Source: Symbiodinium natans
Lineage: Eukaryota; Sar; Dinophyceae; Suessiales; Symbiodiniaceae
Length of the DNA stretch: 64,000 bases
Reading direction: 5' to 3'
Assembly (NCBI GenBank): GCA_905221605.1
Contig: CAJNDS010001136.1
Location: forward strand, 714,939-778,938
In this document: in pieces, positions 49,701 to 51,098 of the stretch
Layout: the number at the start of each line of letters is the position of its first letter
How positions within the stretch are numbered: the stretch's first letter is position 1
Notes under the pieces: model-generated
Databases searched by the model: none
What the model saw: the letters and a program-made list of their open reading frames with translations, nothing else
What the model was told of the DNA's origin: nothing
Made by a program: the position numbers and the translations under genes

Positions 49701-51098
49701 ATGGTTATTAGGATTATTATTCTTACTATGATTATTATGATTATGATCATTACTAGTATTGGTACTTCTACTTCTCAGTACGTGTTTGTCCTCCGGACAT
49801 CGTAGAATCAGTACCCCTAAACCCTAAACCCTAAACCCTAAACCCTAAACCCTAAACCCTAAACCCTCAGTAGATGGCTCTCCTAGCTCGATCTATTCCG
49901 CCTCAGCGCAGCGGAGAGGAAAACCACCAGGCTTTGCTCGACGGTTCGACTCTTTTTGGGCTTTGTGCGGTGAGAAAACACTACCCCGGACTCCGAACCC
50001 TAGGGTGAGGGTTGAGGGTTTAGGGTTTCGGTTCAGGGTTTAGGGTTTCGGGTTTTGGGTTTGGGGTTTTTGGTTTTGGGTTTTGGGTGTTGGGGGGTTT
50101 GCGCCACTCACCTGCTCCATGAAGCCTCAAGTGTTCTCGGGCCCCTGTAGACAGGTTTCTTGAGCCTTACCTTAACCCTCTAAGTAGGCCCCTTGGGACA
50201 TTTTGTATTTTCCCTTATGGGGTTTAAGGGGATCGTATTCAGGACTTCTTGCAGAGGGTTTTAAGGGCCATCTAGCCGTAAACCCTGAACCCTAAACCCT
50301 TTGAACCACCGAGGCCAAGGCAGAACGAAGCCGACTATCTTGAGATGAAAGAGTCGGGAGCCCAGCCTACATGGGGGTTTCCGAAAATAGGGGGGACCCT
50401 CTTTGGGGGTTTAGGGTTTAGGGTTTAGGGTTTAGGGTTTAGGGTTCTTTGGGGGTTCCTATACAAGGATTATACTATATGGGGGGTTTTCATGGGGAGC
50501 CCCTGTTTTGGAAACACCGCACATCTAGGGCTCCGTATTTCGAGGTTGTAGAACCCTGAAAAATTTAGAAGCCTTTAGTCCCTACCCTAAGCCCTAAGCC
50601 CTAAACCCTAACCCTAAACCCTAAACCCTAAACCCTAAACCCTAAACCCTAAACCCTAAACCCTAAACCCTAAACCCTAAACCCTAAACAGGGAGAGGGA
50701 GGGGTTCTGCCGTTCGCGGCCAGGGCCTCGAAGATGGTGTCTTAGTCTTCGTTCTCATGTACCCTTCCCCTAACCCTAAACCCTCAACCCCCTATGTAGC
50801 TGGAACCCTAATCTGACCTGAGCACCCCCTTCGCTGGGCGCCAGGTACCTCCGGGCCGGAATGACCGCCCACTTCGCAGCTTCCCCAGCCCACATTAAGG
50901 GCTCCCAGGACAGCCCGTGCCAAGGGTTTGGGGTTTAGGGTTTGGGGTTTGTGGTTTGGGGTTTAGGCTTTAAGGTTTAGGGGAACTACCTGATTTTGGA
51001 CTTCCTGACCTTGGTGCAACCAGGTCGATCATTTCGACGACGTCTACCGCTTTGCCTTTGAGGGCCAAGAGGCTTCTTGTTCCAGCTGCAAGGTTTAG
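8459..51098 (+). CDS. Lon protease, C-terminal proteolytic domain, 12 exons over 42.6 kb (gene incomplete at 5' end)
   Basis: ATP-dependent serine protease that degrades misfolded proteins; eukaryotic forms act in mitochondria, plastids or peroxisomes. Exons: 8459-8530, 8675-8698, 18744-18796, 28157-28208, 28999-29049, 32360-32427, 32951-33002, 33381-33401, 34243-34283, 50320-50346, 50845-50875, 51024-51098. They give about 188 codons in Lon order: MGLAWTNLGG, VTGQLGSVM, FARMFL, IHLNVPEIATPK, DGPSAG (catalytic Ser), MTGELTLMGK (catalytic Lys), VGGIKEK, VIAARRENV, NEADYLEM, YLRAGMTAHF, VDHFDDVYRFAF, stop. Donors are GT (5), GC (5), GA (1); the 28.2-29.0 kb junction is unresolved. Phase is consistent elsewhere. 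AAA+ exons are not seen. Two other genes and a retroelement lie in its introns. Family call is strong; junctions and single-gene status are inferred. Confidence 0.85.
8546..8630 (-). repeat. CCCTAAA array in Lon intron
   Basis: About 12 perfect heptamers inside the 144-bp GT-AG intron between the first two Lon exons; the repeat is most of the intron. Confidence 0.9.
8675..8698 (+). CDS. Lon microexon (24 nt)
   Basis: Reads AKGGLVPQ between GCAG and GTGTAG. It is in phase 0 with both neighbours and fills the variable loop before VTGQLG. The loop is not conserved, so support is positional. Confidence 0.5.
9030..9130 (+). repeat. TTTAGGG array
   Basis: About 14 heptamers in the 10-kb Lon intron; another block lies at 8719-8788. 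Confidence 0.9.
9740..10800. repeat. G-rich minisatellite, about eight irregular units
   Basis: Units combine GGGAAACGGCTCC, AAAACGCGTGGTTCCACC, CCAAATTGGTTGTTTTTTCT, GGCTCGGGTGGAGGGGAGGG and long G runs. The proline- and glycine-rich ORFs in it are composition artefacts. Strong G-quadruplex potential; assembly here may be unreliable. Confidence 0.85.
11348..11511 (-). repeat. Long CCCTAAA array
   Basis: About 23 heptamers, the first few with TGAACCC variants. An opposite-strand TTTAGGG block lies at 11152-11225. Confidence 0.92.
12270..12329 (+). CDS. Exon candidate within the 10-kb Lon intron
   Basis: Between CGCCAG and GTGGTT, 20 codons: TLKRLGGLDTEFTSDSISFQ. Clean AG..GT borders and coding-like composition. 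Belongs to neither Lon nor NAAA as recognised; possibly another nested gene. Confidence 0.4.
13165..13292 (+). mobile_element. Introner-like copy, family H
   Basis: Starts TGGGGGTTTCCGAA and ends TTCGTAAACTCCCAC, the inverted ends seen at 50381, 53609 and 54420. Confidence 0.5.
13832..16469 (+). CDS. NAAA/acid-ceramidase-like N-terminal-nucleophile hydrolase, 8 exons
   Basis: Family members hydrolyse fatty-acid amides (N-acylethanolamines, ceramide) in acidic compartments after self-cleavage at a Cys. Exons: 13832-14172, 14288-14336, 14480-14547, 14665 to about 14750, about 15250-15363, 15671-15780, 15885-16041, 16182-16469. Exon 1 has a signal peptide (MARLSCALFLSSVVAAG) and the N-terminal domain. 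Exon 2 reads IYELGSPVFCSGL with the likely nucleophile Cys. Exon 3 reads GHVFHGRNMDF, exon 5 GIHTGMRMGGW, exons 6-7 APMY-FILAG and EGAVVTVDR, exon 8 the family C-terminus plus a tail, TGA at 16469. Introns 1, 2, 3 and 5 are GA-AG, 6 is GT-AG, 7 is GC-AG; intron 4 is unresolved. The gene lies within a Lon intron, same strand. Confidence 0.87.
14173..14287 (+). other. NAAA intron 1, GA-AG, introner family E
   Basis: GATC ends the upstream flank and restarts the downstream exon, so the upstream copy gives the GA donor and CCAG gives the acceptor. The body has imperfect inverted ends (CTGTGTCATAG / CCATGAACCAG) and resembles 54704-54790. Confidence 0.7.
14337..14479 (+). other. NAAA intron 2, GA-AG, introner family F
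   Basis: Flanked by the direct repeat GACCC; removal gives MTD-PSGHVFHGRNMD in frame. The internal sequence matches 100-212 near the window start (GGGTACT, TTCCTAAGAA, CAGCTA, GGGTTCCAAG). Confidence 0.75.
14548..14664 (+). other. NAAA intron 3, GA-AG, with telomere repeats
   Basis: Bounded by AAGG on both sides; removal joins AGP-RFMMPDG in phase. It holds four CCCTAAA units meeting a TTTAGGG unit head to head. Confidence 0.65.
14757..14888 (+). repeat. TTTAGGG array in NAAA intron 4, flanked by an 11-bp duplication
   Basis: About 18 heptamers. TTGCTGATTCT occurs at both edges (14741-14751 and 14887-14897). Confidence 0.9.
14898..15007 (+). mobile_element. Introner/MITE family D, intact copy
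   Basis: 110-bp element with inverted ends CTTGGTAGCCCAGT and ACTGGGCTACCAAG and a TTCT duplication at its edges, inside NAAA intron 4. Confidence 0.7.
15125..15210 (-). repeat. CCCTAAA array in NAAA intron 4
   Basis: About 12 heptamers ending just upstream of the GMRMGG exon. Confidence 0.9.
15364..15670 (+). other. NAAA intron 5, GA-AG, introner family D interrupted by telomere repeats
   Basis: Direct repeat AAGGATG flanks it. Ends are CTTTGGTAGCCCA and TGGGCCACCAAG, matching the intact copy at 14898-15007. About 200 bp with two TTTAGGG blocks and unique sequence interrupt the introner after AAGGG. Confidence 0.75.
16867..16974 (+). mobile_element. Introner-like copy, family C
   Basis: About 108 bp, roughly 90% identical by eye to 46158-46264: GCCTAGTAGTAGAGTAGGTA start, GGTTACTGGACAA end. 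Confidence 0.75.
17148..17311 (+). repeat. Tandem duplication, about 80-bp unit
   Basis: GGGCTTTTCTCAGGAATTCC through GTTGCGG(G/C)TCTAAGGG occurs twice in tandem with small differences. The first copy follows an exon-like stretch. Confidence 0.75.
17333..17412 (+). mobile_element. Introner-like copy, family B
   Basis: CTTAGTAGCTGAGTAGATAA start, AATTCTACCAGAGTTGA middle; about 80 bp. Confidence 0.6.
18157..18259 (+). mobile_element. Introner/MITE family A, full copy
   Basis: CTTAGTAGCTGAGT and AACTCAGCAACTAAG form inverted ends; an inner inverted pair GTACACTTTACAC / GAAAGTGTACAC follows. 103 bp. Confidence 0.8.
18648..18728 (+). repeat. TTTAGGG array before a Lon exon
   Basis: About 11 heptamers ending 16 bp before the VTGQLG exon; more blocks at 18415-18457 and 18499-18541. 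Confidence 0.9.
18744..18796 (+). CDS. Lon exon (VTGQLG motif)
   Basis: Reads VTGQLGSVMSESSSISLT, the Lon VTGQLGxVMKES block. It follows CTTGAAG and ends with a GT donor inside the direct repeat GTTC that recurs at the acceptor at 28157. The 10,045-bp intron before it holds the NAAA-like gene. Confidence 0.85.
18878..18925 (+). repeat. Split direct repeat A1
   Basis: 48 bp from TGAGGATCATG to TTTTTCCGGC, identical to 26830-26877. It marks the left end and contains an ATG (18886) that could start the small membrane ORF. Confidence 0.93.
18886..19236 (+). CDS. Small membrane ORF of the retroelement (unknown function)
   Basis: Starts within A1 at ATG 18886 or at 18928 (MSRPLAVGAGAG) and ends TAA 19236, about 103-117 aa. 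A hydrophobic stretch (WGCFLVGLLVGTLAGILLG) near residues 80-98 predicts one membrane segment, followed by a basic tail. I do not recognise a family. It lies 283 bp before the Gag-like ORF. The open frame extends 5' to 18841 but that part is outside the element. Confidence 0.5.
   Translation: MLLRTNACCSFFRLMSRPLAVGAGAGSFGSLLAALVAQQLQLLPSEPQPLSLDFGADVPLGTSEREWGCFLVGLLVGTLAGILLGALLDLLYLWKAHLSLQLRNRLATLQIGSQRA
19520..21289 (+). CDS. Gag-like protein of the DIRS-like element
   Basis: 589 aa from ATG 19520 to TGA 21287-21289, probably the structural RNA-binding protein. The middle is acidic and helical (EDEDEEEALPSQDPM near residue 315). A globular part follows with CRAWLEMRSKVQ and TIRFLWAVAGVADAIK near residues 420-450. 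The C-terminus is basic and Gly-rich (KRKQWKGGGKGGGGRG), a nucleic-acid-binding tail; no CCHC knuckle is seen. The Pol frame is open across the last 1.2 kb, so expression may involve a -1 frameshift or reinitiation. Gag role is inferred from position and composition. Confidence 0.75.
   Translation: MSEALASAAGGDEDEFGSLRSSLILSAADEVDSSYPLAVIAVPREGGDRVLVAAALIAEASDAGIIAAFPSRCWHRAPSNRVLSLDYIRRVSAVRVHLAEAEDRAVDSTAELRVCVGILTAVGEAAADFVRDLEGDVTIDFPFGQGDLAGAYPSATGLVEAARSFFEFHTAESGEPPRSTSPVAATAGFEGRLSALEACFRDIQGSLRTLTQQARSSPAEEPPRASPKVKAKSQVGSGADRVKKAPREVLDPAVAKAAEDAGIPEAHIAEIARLLRKQKKVMPDEPGAKMSGAKASGDSGVGLQDFLDDEAEPYEDEDEEEALPSQDPMHAALLQLTEIATQLSASRRRENTLDAILDSSGGAGSQADIGNAGSSSRRNAAAWRALRDRLTSQPKDLVANLEQRLQADFALRTTLPGSGQIPVTCRAWLEMRSKVQSYPTTIRFLWAVAGVADAIKDNKIDEAYCRCLLTLAAGDQLSIDRGSWSLAAEVLLEDGPPFGAFGVRPLPSGAEQPFSRLIDPRWLDLFVCRLKEVDAYLETRRKLGQGSKGDQGNHGAGSDEKSERPDPKRKQWKGGGKGGGGRGAAEADK
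21454..26565 (+). CDS. Pol polyprotein: RT, RNase H, 2OG-like remnant, cytosine-MTase-like, tyrosine recombinase
   Basis: Frame open from 20113; the part overlapping Gag looks like its shadow, so the first ATG after the Gag stop (21454) is chosen, giving 1,703 aa. RT about 255-420: AVPKDLTRDRFILDARGPN, GTDLRDYYF (Asp 22402), SLAMGDINSVEFG, VIDDLV (DD 22705-22710). RNase H about 580-760: ATDAS, NVHELRAI, GDNPSDDPTRS. About 930-1020: possible degenerate 2OG-oxygenase-like segment. About 1138-1310: MTase-like, DVYSGSRGVARA, CVDLD, GGPICSSFS (Cys 25054), FENPHGSYLW. NPGP at 25606-25617. Tyrosine recombinase about 1410-1690: AARTGE (Arg 26047), LTPGSLRAGG, ESYLQE (Tyr 26452). DIRS/Ngaro class retrotransposon. 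Confidence 0.9.
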   Translation: MTHSSPQSSSSSSTSSLLPLWPMRLPYTEEVHGDRPDPSSSCASSVLAVHNAVNLAVACLNWLHLGRPSTAPPEIRGVGLLTGCQKGAVQRLEKSLRDVVLHEAVDAAAMGRVAAKVENLEQLISELSRKAAVVAKSMTAYTKQSSRTEPLFDPGEVEYASHLTSHSAKHMTAKPIIAERISFGPAPKFDPVPYMDPLTRERYLYPLQHSLAEDEAPEEPPRARFLASKAEKTKFLHRLGESGRLRLVPVALARKRCLNGAFAVPKDLTRDRFILDARGPNLLEEGLTRWTQSMALAASLVHVSLKPYEVLLLSGTDLRDYYFNFVISEERIVRNCLAGAVDESFVRAYCGHEVFQKRRGPYRASLGSLAMGDINSVEFGQLAHLSLALSSGAVAPTELLTLRSKPSASAIAGGIVIDDLVVMEKIDREAVAAMVPGTSRGAVRLGKVEKAYETAGLEQSKPKTFKEKLRATVWGALVDGDKGVVRPVPERLIPVISLTVEVIRAGVATRHILSVISGFFVAVFQFRRRFMALLEEVFKAPAWMGDHVMFEIWPALAAELWSLVILAPLVQSNLRASFCTELAATDASDEWEAEVVTDLSEPLVEELSRHTLHKSVWTRLLHPEAAIRRARGDLSVEEELPGDETLKGNRLWQTLFRCLPFEVKWRQRIRRRRHINVHELRAIIRSENRRAQARPHSKLLTGADSQVALGAVIKGRSASSKLNGVLRQSLPMHISLDTYGLYMYVASGDNPSDDPTRSVPLRGPVEEKPAWLRAAMLGDFTSFDTFLEQCNLDPISLLGLPPLDSICPTLSPTQDFRSRKDKRREWVKSLRGRHASGTGHPAEVFAREILGKTAPSREDVCLLLGLLPSTEVLDKSGAGLDSKIFSFGVHPGHGDIVLRRATRDFPLTCQAVSAFVRRSAPDCDFNTVEMIENTHVKARRIREAEIGCLGICLSLAEGEQGELWTEDQSGSEERPVGGRSVPGRVWRLGRTVTKFYPKNWHAIESNRGQGRVLVAYRLRQSTPLLGSDRAILASLNIDAEVSSTVSSWRGPPGLDGPPADGDEDSFRSDRPASSSFMQNIFPSIRGTISLEPKPTHTSVATDRLPQHVVQSLNSFRQSQFVLPPGSKTPLEELLRQPGFLDVYSGSRGVARATAKLSQCWVLCVDLDHGADEDLLSPALQERLLFLVAHGAFRGVGGGPICSSFSRAVRPPVRSKIFPEGLPEVRGSMRTKVEQGNQHADFTATLAELGIRKGIFVWFENPHGSYLWRTARWKDLIDKLGPSSYAVIDYCQLGCAWRKRTRLFAPGPLGGQRLLCQGRRLHQQLSGHSALHCKQWTKVAEPYPAALNRILASFLAQAVVPSAQRLRLDLAACAKCGCRCIGDAKNPGPQRPASLEEVSLVTPATAKLQDRVVREFREWLGSELSAPACRSVESCAMAFVLVLRAYGNWLYQHSEPMYKYRHLLAFFQKRSMQLRPFLPTAWDLLTRWERVQPVRHRSPMPLAIFQAMMALAMLKGWIHWCVIAGLAFYGAARTGETLRARREDLLLPSDSLATLDVGCYLAILSPKTAYRGKGRVQHIAVKDLRFVAFLERVMGSAPGEVMLYRGSPAAFRRRWDSLLADLEVPPSLHLTPGSLRAGGAVHLYKSGLSIADLMWRMRLKTITSLESYLQEMAAHAVLPKLPASGRRLVTAASALYSHVLEVAG
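24868..25362 (+). other. C5-cytosine-methyltransferase-like domain in Pol
   Basis: Carries FLDVYSGSRGVARA (SAM loop-like), CVDLDHG, GGPICSSFS (PxC where C5-MTases have PC), FENPHGSYLW (ENx-like) and YCQLGCAWRKRTRLF. This order resembles a C5-MTase fold more than the Dam-type N6A domain known in many DIRS elements. Activity is not shown; the PC loop has an inserted residue. Confidence 0.6.
25606..25617 (+). other. NPGP motif between MTase-like and recombinase domains
   Basis: GDAKNPGP matches the end of 2A-type ribosome-skipping peptides except that the DxExNPGP spacing is one residue short. Preceded by a Cys-rich stretch (CAKCGCRC). Its place at a domain boundary suggests polyprotein separation; unproven. 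Confidence 0.35.
26649..26831 (+). repeat. Split direct repeat B1
   Basis: 183 bp from GGACACGAGC to GCATTTGCATG, identical to 26894-27076. Begins 84 bp after the Pol stop and runs into A2; the B1-A2 junction copies the predicted circle junction. Confidence 0.93.
26830..26877 (+). repeat. Split direct repeat A2
   Basis: Identical 48-bp copy of A1, between B1 and B2. Confidence 0.93.
26894..27076 (+). repeat. Split direct repeat B2
   Basis: Identical 183-bp copy of B1; its last base is the right end of the element. Flank TTTATAT follows. Confidence 0.93.
27077..27490 (+). repeat. AT-rich tandem repeat that received the retroelement
   Basis: About seven units. Three or four are about 42 bp (TTTATATAAAACCCAAGAGG... 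ending ATTATTTTTG); later ones are about 76 bp with an added AAGGTTCTAAG..AAGGGGAGTATATTATTC segment. A diverged unit lies left of the element at about 18832-18879. Confidence 0.85.
28157..28208 (+). CDS. Lon exon (FARMFL)
   Basis: Starts after CTTCAG. With the previous exon it reads LT-FARMFLRECRPDSG, matching the Lon FARAFL helix. The 5' boundary is supported by the GTTC repeat and phase; the 3' end near SSML is uncertain. Confidence 0.75.
28826..28938 (+). repeat. TTTAGGG array in Lon intron
   Basis: About 15 perfect heptamers; a CCCTAAA block lies at 28708-28752. Both are in the intron before the IHLNVPE exon. Confidence 0.9.
28999..29049 (+). CDS. Lon exon (IHLNVPE)
   Basis: Reads LGEAQIHLNVPEIATPK, matching Lon IHLHVPEGATPKDG. 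A GT donor at 29050 joins in phase 0 to GACGGCCCC at 32360, giving TPK-DGPSAG. The 5' boundary is uncertain: the best phase match would need a CT donor upstream. Confidence 0.8.
29253..29335 (+). mobile_element. Family A copy with internal deletion
   Basis: Keeps CTTAGTAGCT and GAACTCAGCAACTAAG; the GTACACTTTACAC segment is lost. Confidence 0.65.
29740..32130 (+). repeat. 53-bp minisatellite, about 45 copies, in a Lon intron
   Basis: The unit runs GGGAGCATCATCAGCATCAG, CTGGCCCGTTGCTGACCCTC, AAGGGGCCAGGAC. CTGGCCC and GGGGCCAG can pair into a hairpin in every unit. The 5' third is variable and the 3' part nearly uniform. A two-variant pair (ATCGGCATC then AGGCCGGG) recurs at about 31121 and 31594. 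Confidence 0.93.
32360..32427 (+). CDS. Lon exon with catalytic serine
   Basis: Reads DGPSAGVTMATALLSLALK; the Ser of DGPSAG is the Lon nucleophile. It follows ATCGAG just past the 53-bp minisatellite. A GC donor at 32428 continues in phase to 32951 (PVR-PDVAMTG). Confidence 0.92.
32951..33002 (+). CDS. Lon exon with catalytic lysine
   Basis: Reads PDVAMTGELTLMGKVLK; the Lys of MGK aligns with the Lys of the Lon Ser-Lys dyad. Acceptor ATTGAG, GC donor at 33003. Confidence 0.92.
33381..33401 (+). CDS. Lon microexon VGGIKEK (21 nt)
   Basis: Seven codons, VGGIKEK, follow CACGCAG and precede GCCCC. This is the invariant Lon block after the catalytic Lys. Phase 0 on both sides makes it one of the smallest well-supported exons here. 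Confidence 0.88.
33417..33478 (+). mobile_element. Partial introner-like copy, family B, in a Lon intron
   Basis: AGCTGAGTAGATAACCTTTC start then AATCATACCA; truncated by CCCTAAA repeats, 16 bp after the VGGIKEK exon. Confidence 0.5.
34018..34113 (+). mobile_element. Dispersed repeat family I
   Basis: CCCTTATAGGCTTGAAGG, GGATCATATTCAGGAAGATT, TTCAGATGGTTTTAAGGGCC; related copies near 1085, 50205 and 51790. Confidence 0.6.
34243..34283 (+). CDS. Lon exon (VIAARRENV)
   Basis: Follows GGGCAG and reads VIAARRENVQTLL, matching TIAAKRAGVxxxxLP. A GC donor at 34284 joins in phase to 50320 (LL-M-QNEADYLEM) across a 16,036-bp intron that contains the PrmA-like gene. Confidence 0.82.
34860..35065. 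repeat. Imperfect short tandem repeat, about 34-bp unit
   Basis: Units of the form GAGTTTATATGAATTTAAAAGGGA / ..CATATAAATTTAAACGGGAT recur six or seven times. Confidence 0.6.
37938..38045 (+). mobile_element. Introner-like copy, family G
   Basis: Shares CTAATTCCCTTTG, AAGCCCCTTTAAACCAAAAA and TACCCTTTC with 42815 and 55386. Confidence 0.6.
38473..38540 (+). CDS. Exon candidate, possibly PrmA N-terminus
   Basis: Reads MESAEPEALMELLSGRAS, resembling the helix near the PrmA N-terminus in style only. GC-rich, upstream of the PrmA exons on the same strand. Confidence 0.3.
38930..38999 (+). CDS. Exon candidate, possibly PrmA N-terminus
   Basis: Reads VEDEIQGLGAVSTALRGEG; GAVSTAL resembles the PrmA GAxSxS strand. 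Position fits but boundaries are unclear. Confidence 0.3.
39436..39534 (+). mobile_element. MITE/introner-like copy, family J
   Basis: TGGGATGCTCCC start and GGGGGAACATCCCA end, with CCCGATTAAGGACTG inside; shared with 63357-63458. Confidence 0.75.
39965..40220 (+). repeat. Dispersed relics of the 53-bp minisatellite motif
   Basis: CAGCATCAGCTGGCCGCA, GAGCATCATCAGCATCAGTT and related pieces recur four or five times among unique sequence, 8 kb from the main array. Confidence 0.6.
40596..40687 (+). repeat. TTTAGGG array
   Basis: About 13 perfect heptamers; a second block at 40795-40857. Confidence 0.9.
41357..49161 (+). CDS. PrmA-like (ribosomal protein L11) methyltransferase, at least 12 exons, 5' end and middle incomplete
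   Basis: SAM-dependent lysine methyltransferase, probably of an organellar ribosomal protein. Exons: 41357-41416, 41885-41950 (DIDWVEHVQRSWEPM), 42437-42467 (VLLPWHEGPP), 42723-42763, 43170-43223 (AAFGLGDHP), 43776-43830 (TKVLDYGTG, SAM motif I), 44119-44171 (GSGVLAICAAHLGAEAVG), 44468-44491 (VDVDADAV), 46443-46537 (EVIVANILRR), 47569-47645 (RPLVALAPAL), 48707-48768, 49111-49161 (VPLSDGWLLVEAQRLP, stop). Donors are GT, GC or GA, often with direct repeats at the edges. N-terminal exons and one or two between 44.5 and 46.4 kb are not resolved. The whole gene lies in a Lon intron, same strand. Motif order is diagnostic; the substrate is inferred. Confidence 0.85.
42815..42981 (+). mobile_element. 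Introner-like copies, family G, one and a half in tandem, in a PrmA intron
   Basis: CCCAGAGTAGGGACTTATTC, AAGCCCCTCTAATCCAAAAA, then a second TTATGCCCTTTGCTTGGGG copy ending AACCAAAAAGGG. Confidence 0.6.
42983..43085 (-). repeat. CCCTAAA array in PrmA intron
   Basis: About 14 perfect heptamers upstream of the AFGLGDHP exon. Confidence 0.9.
43258..43408 (+). repeat. TTTAGGG array grading into TTTGGGG variant
   Basis: Ordinary heptamers to about 43348, then about eight homogeneous TTTGGGG units, then TTTAGGG. Confidence 0.9.
43776..44171 (+). CDS. PrmA-like SAM-binding motif split by a GC-AG intron
   Basis: Exon 43776-43830 ends VLDYGTG and exon 44119-44171 continues SGVLAICAAHLGAEAVG. The GC donor at 43831 and the acceptor share the direct repeat GGCT. 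Together they rebuild motif I (DxGTGSGVLAI). Confidence 0.85.
45530..45652 (+). repeat. TTTAGGG array
   Basis: About 17 heptamers in the unresolved middle of the PrmA-like gene; an opposite CCCTAAA block at 45374-45420. Confidence 0.9.
45815..45899 (+). mobile_element. Introner-like copy, family B
   Basis: CTTAGTAGCTCAGTAGATGA start and CAATCCTACCAGAATTG middle. Confidence 0.6.
46158..46264 (+). mobile_element. Introner-like copy, family C
   Basis: Near-identical sister of 16867-16974, 29 kb away, in the unresolved middle part of the PrmA-like gene. Confidence 0.75.
46319..46442 (+). mobile_element. Introner family B copy whose 3' end is a PrmA splice acceptor
   Basis: AGCTGAGTAGATAACC start, TA-microsatellite expansion inside, AAGGGTTAACCTTTGTTGGG near the end; its last bases GGCTAG form the acceptor of the exon at 46443. 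Confidence 0.7.
46443..46537 (+). CDS. PrmA-like exon (VIVANIL)
   Basis: Starts directly at the 3' end (GGCTAG) of a family B introner and reads ATVELLHSEAFAQS, then EFGTFEVIVANILR, the PrmA DxVVANIL block. The GC donor at 46538 joins RR-PLVALAP across a 1,031-bp intron containing C33 and AT-rich DNA. Confidence 0.82.
46766..47400. other. C33 tract followed by AT-rich DNA in a PrmA intron
   Basis: 33 consecutive C at 46766-46798, then about 550 bp of AT-rich sequence without telomere repeats. A 61-codon ORF (46995-47180) is not persuasive. Confidence 0.7.
47655..47776 (+). repeat. TTTAGGG array in PrmA intron
   Basis: About 16 heptamers starting a few bases after the exon donor at 47646. 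Confidence 0.9.
48538..48619 (+). mobile_element. Family A copy embedded in telomere-type repeats
   Basis: Family A ends (CTTAGTAGCTGAG, AACTCAGCAACTAA) with CCCGAAACCC immediately left and CCCTAAACCC immediately right. Confidence 0.75.
49111..49161 (+). CDS. PrmA-like terminal exon
   Basis: After GGCTCAG reads VPLSDGWLLVEAQRLP then TGA 49159-49161, matching the PrmA C-terminus (xRDGWxxLxxRR). Joins in phase 0 to FRD at 48768. A CCCTAAA array follows within 10 bp. Confidence 0.85.
   Translation: MPLSDGWLLVEAQRLP
49166..49252 (-). repeat. CCCTAAA array after the PrmA stop
   Basis: About 12 heptamers beginning about 5 bp after TGA; would fall in the 3' UTR or next to the cleavage site. Confidence 0.9.
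50320..50346 (+). CDS. Lon exon (NEADYLEM)
   Basis: Follows GCCAAG and reads QNEADYLE(M), matching Lon ENxxDYxxLP. The next intron (50347-50844) is GA-AG and holds a telomere block flanked by a 12-bp duplication. Confidence 0.75.
50381..50520 (+). mobile_element. Introner family H copy carrying a telomere insertion, in a Lon intron
   Basis: Ends GGGGGTTTCCGAA and TTTTGGAAACACC. Inside, TCTTTGGGGGTT is duplicated around about five TTTAGGG units (50400-50411 and 50446-50457). Confidence 0.8.
50595..50690 (-). repeat. CCCTAAA array in Lon intron
   Basis: About 13 heptamers in the GA-AG intron before the AHF exon. Confidence 0.9.
50845..50875 (+). CDS. Lon exon (AHF)
   Basis: Follows CGCCAG and reads YLRAGMTAHF, matching Lon YxxxGLTxHFV. 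A GC donor at 50876 joins in phase to VDHFDDVY. Confidence 0.82.
51024..51098 (+). CDS. Lon terminal exon
   Basis: Follows ACCAG and reads VDHFDDVYRFAFEGQ with a cysteine-rich tail ending at TAG 51096-51098. It matches the Lon C-terminus (HYxxVFxxAF). Confidence 0.85.
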   Translation, partial: VDHFDDVYRFAFEGQEASCSSCKV

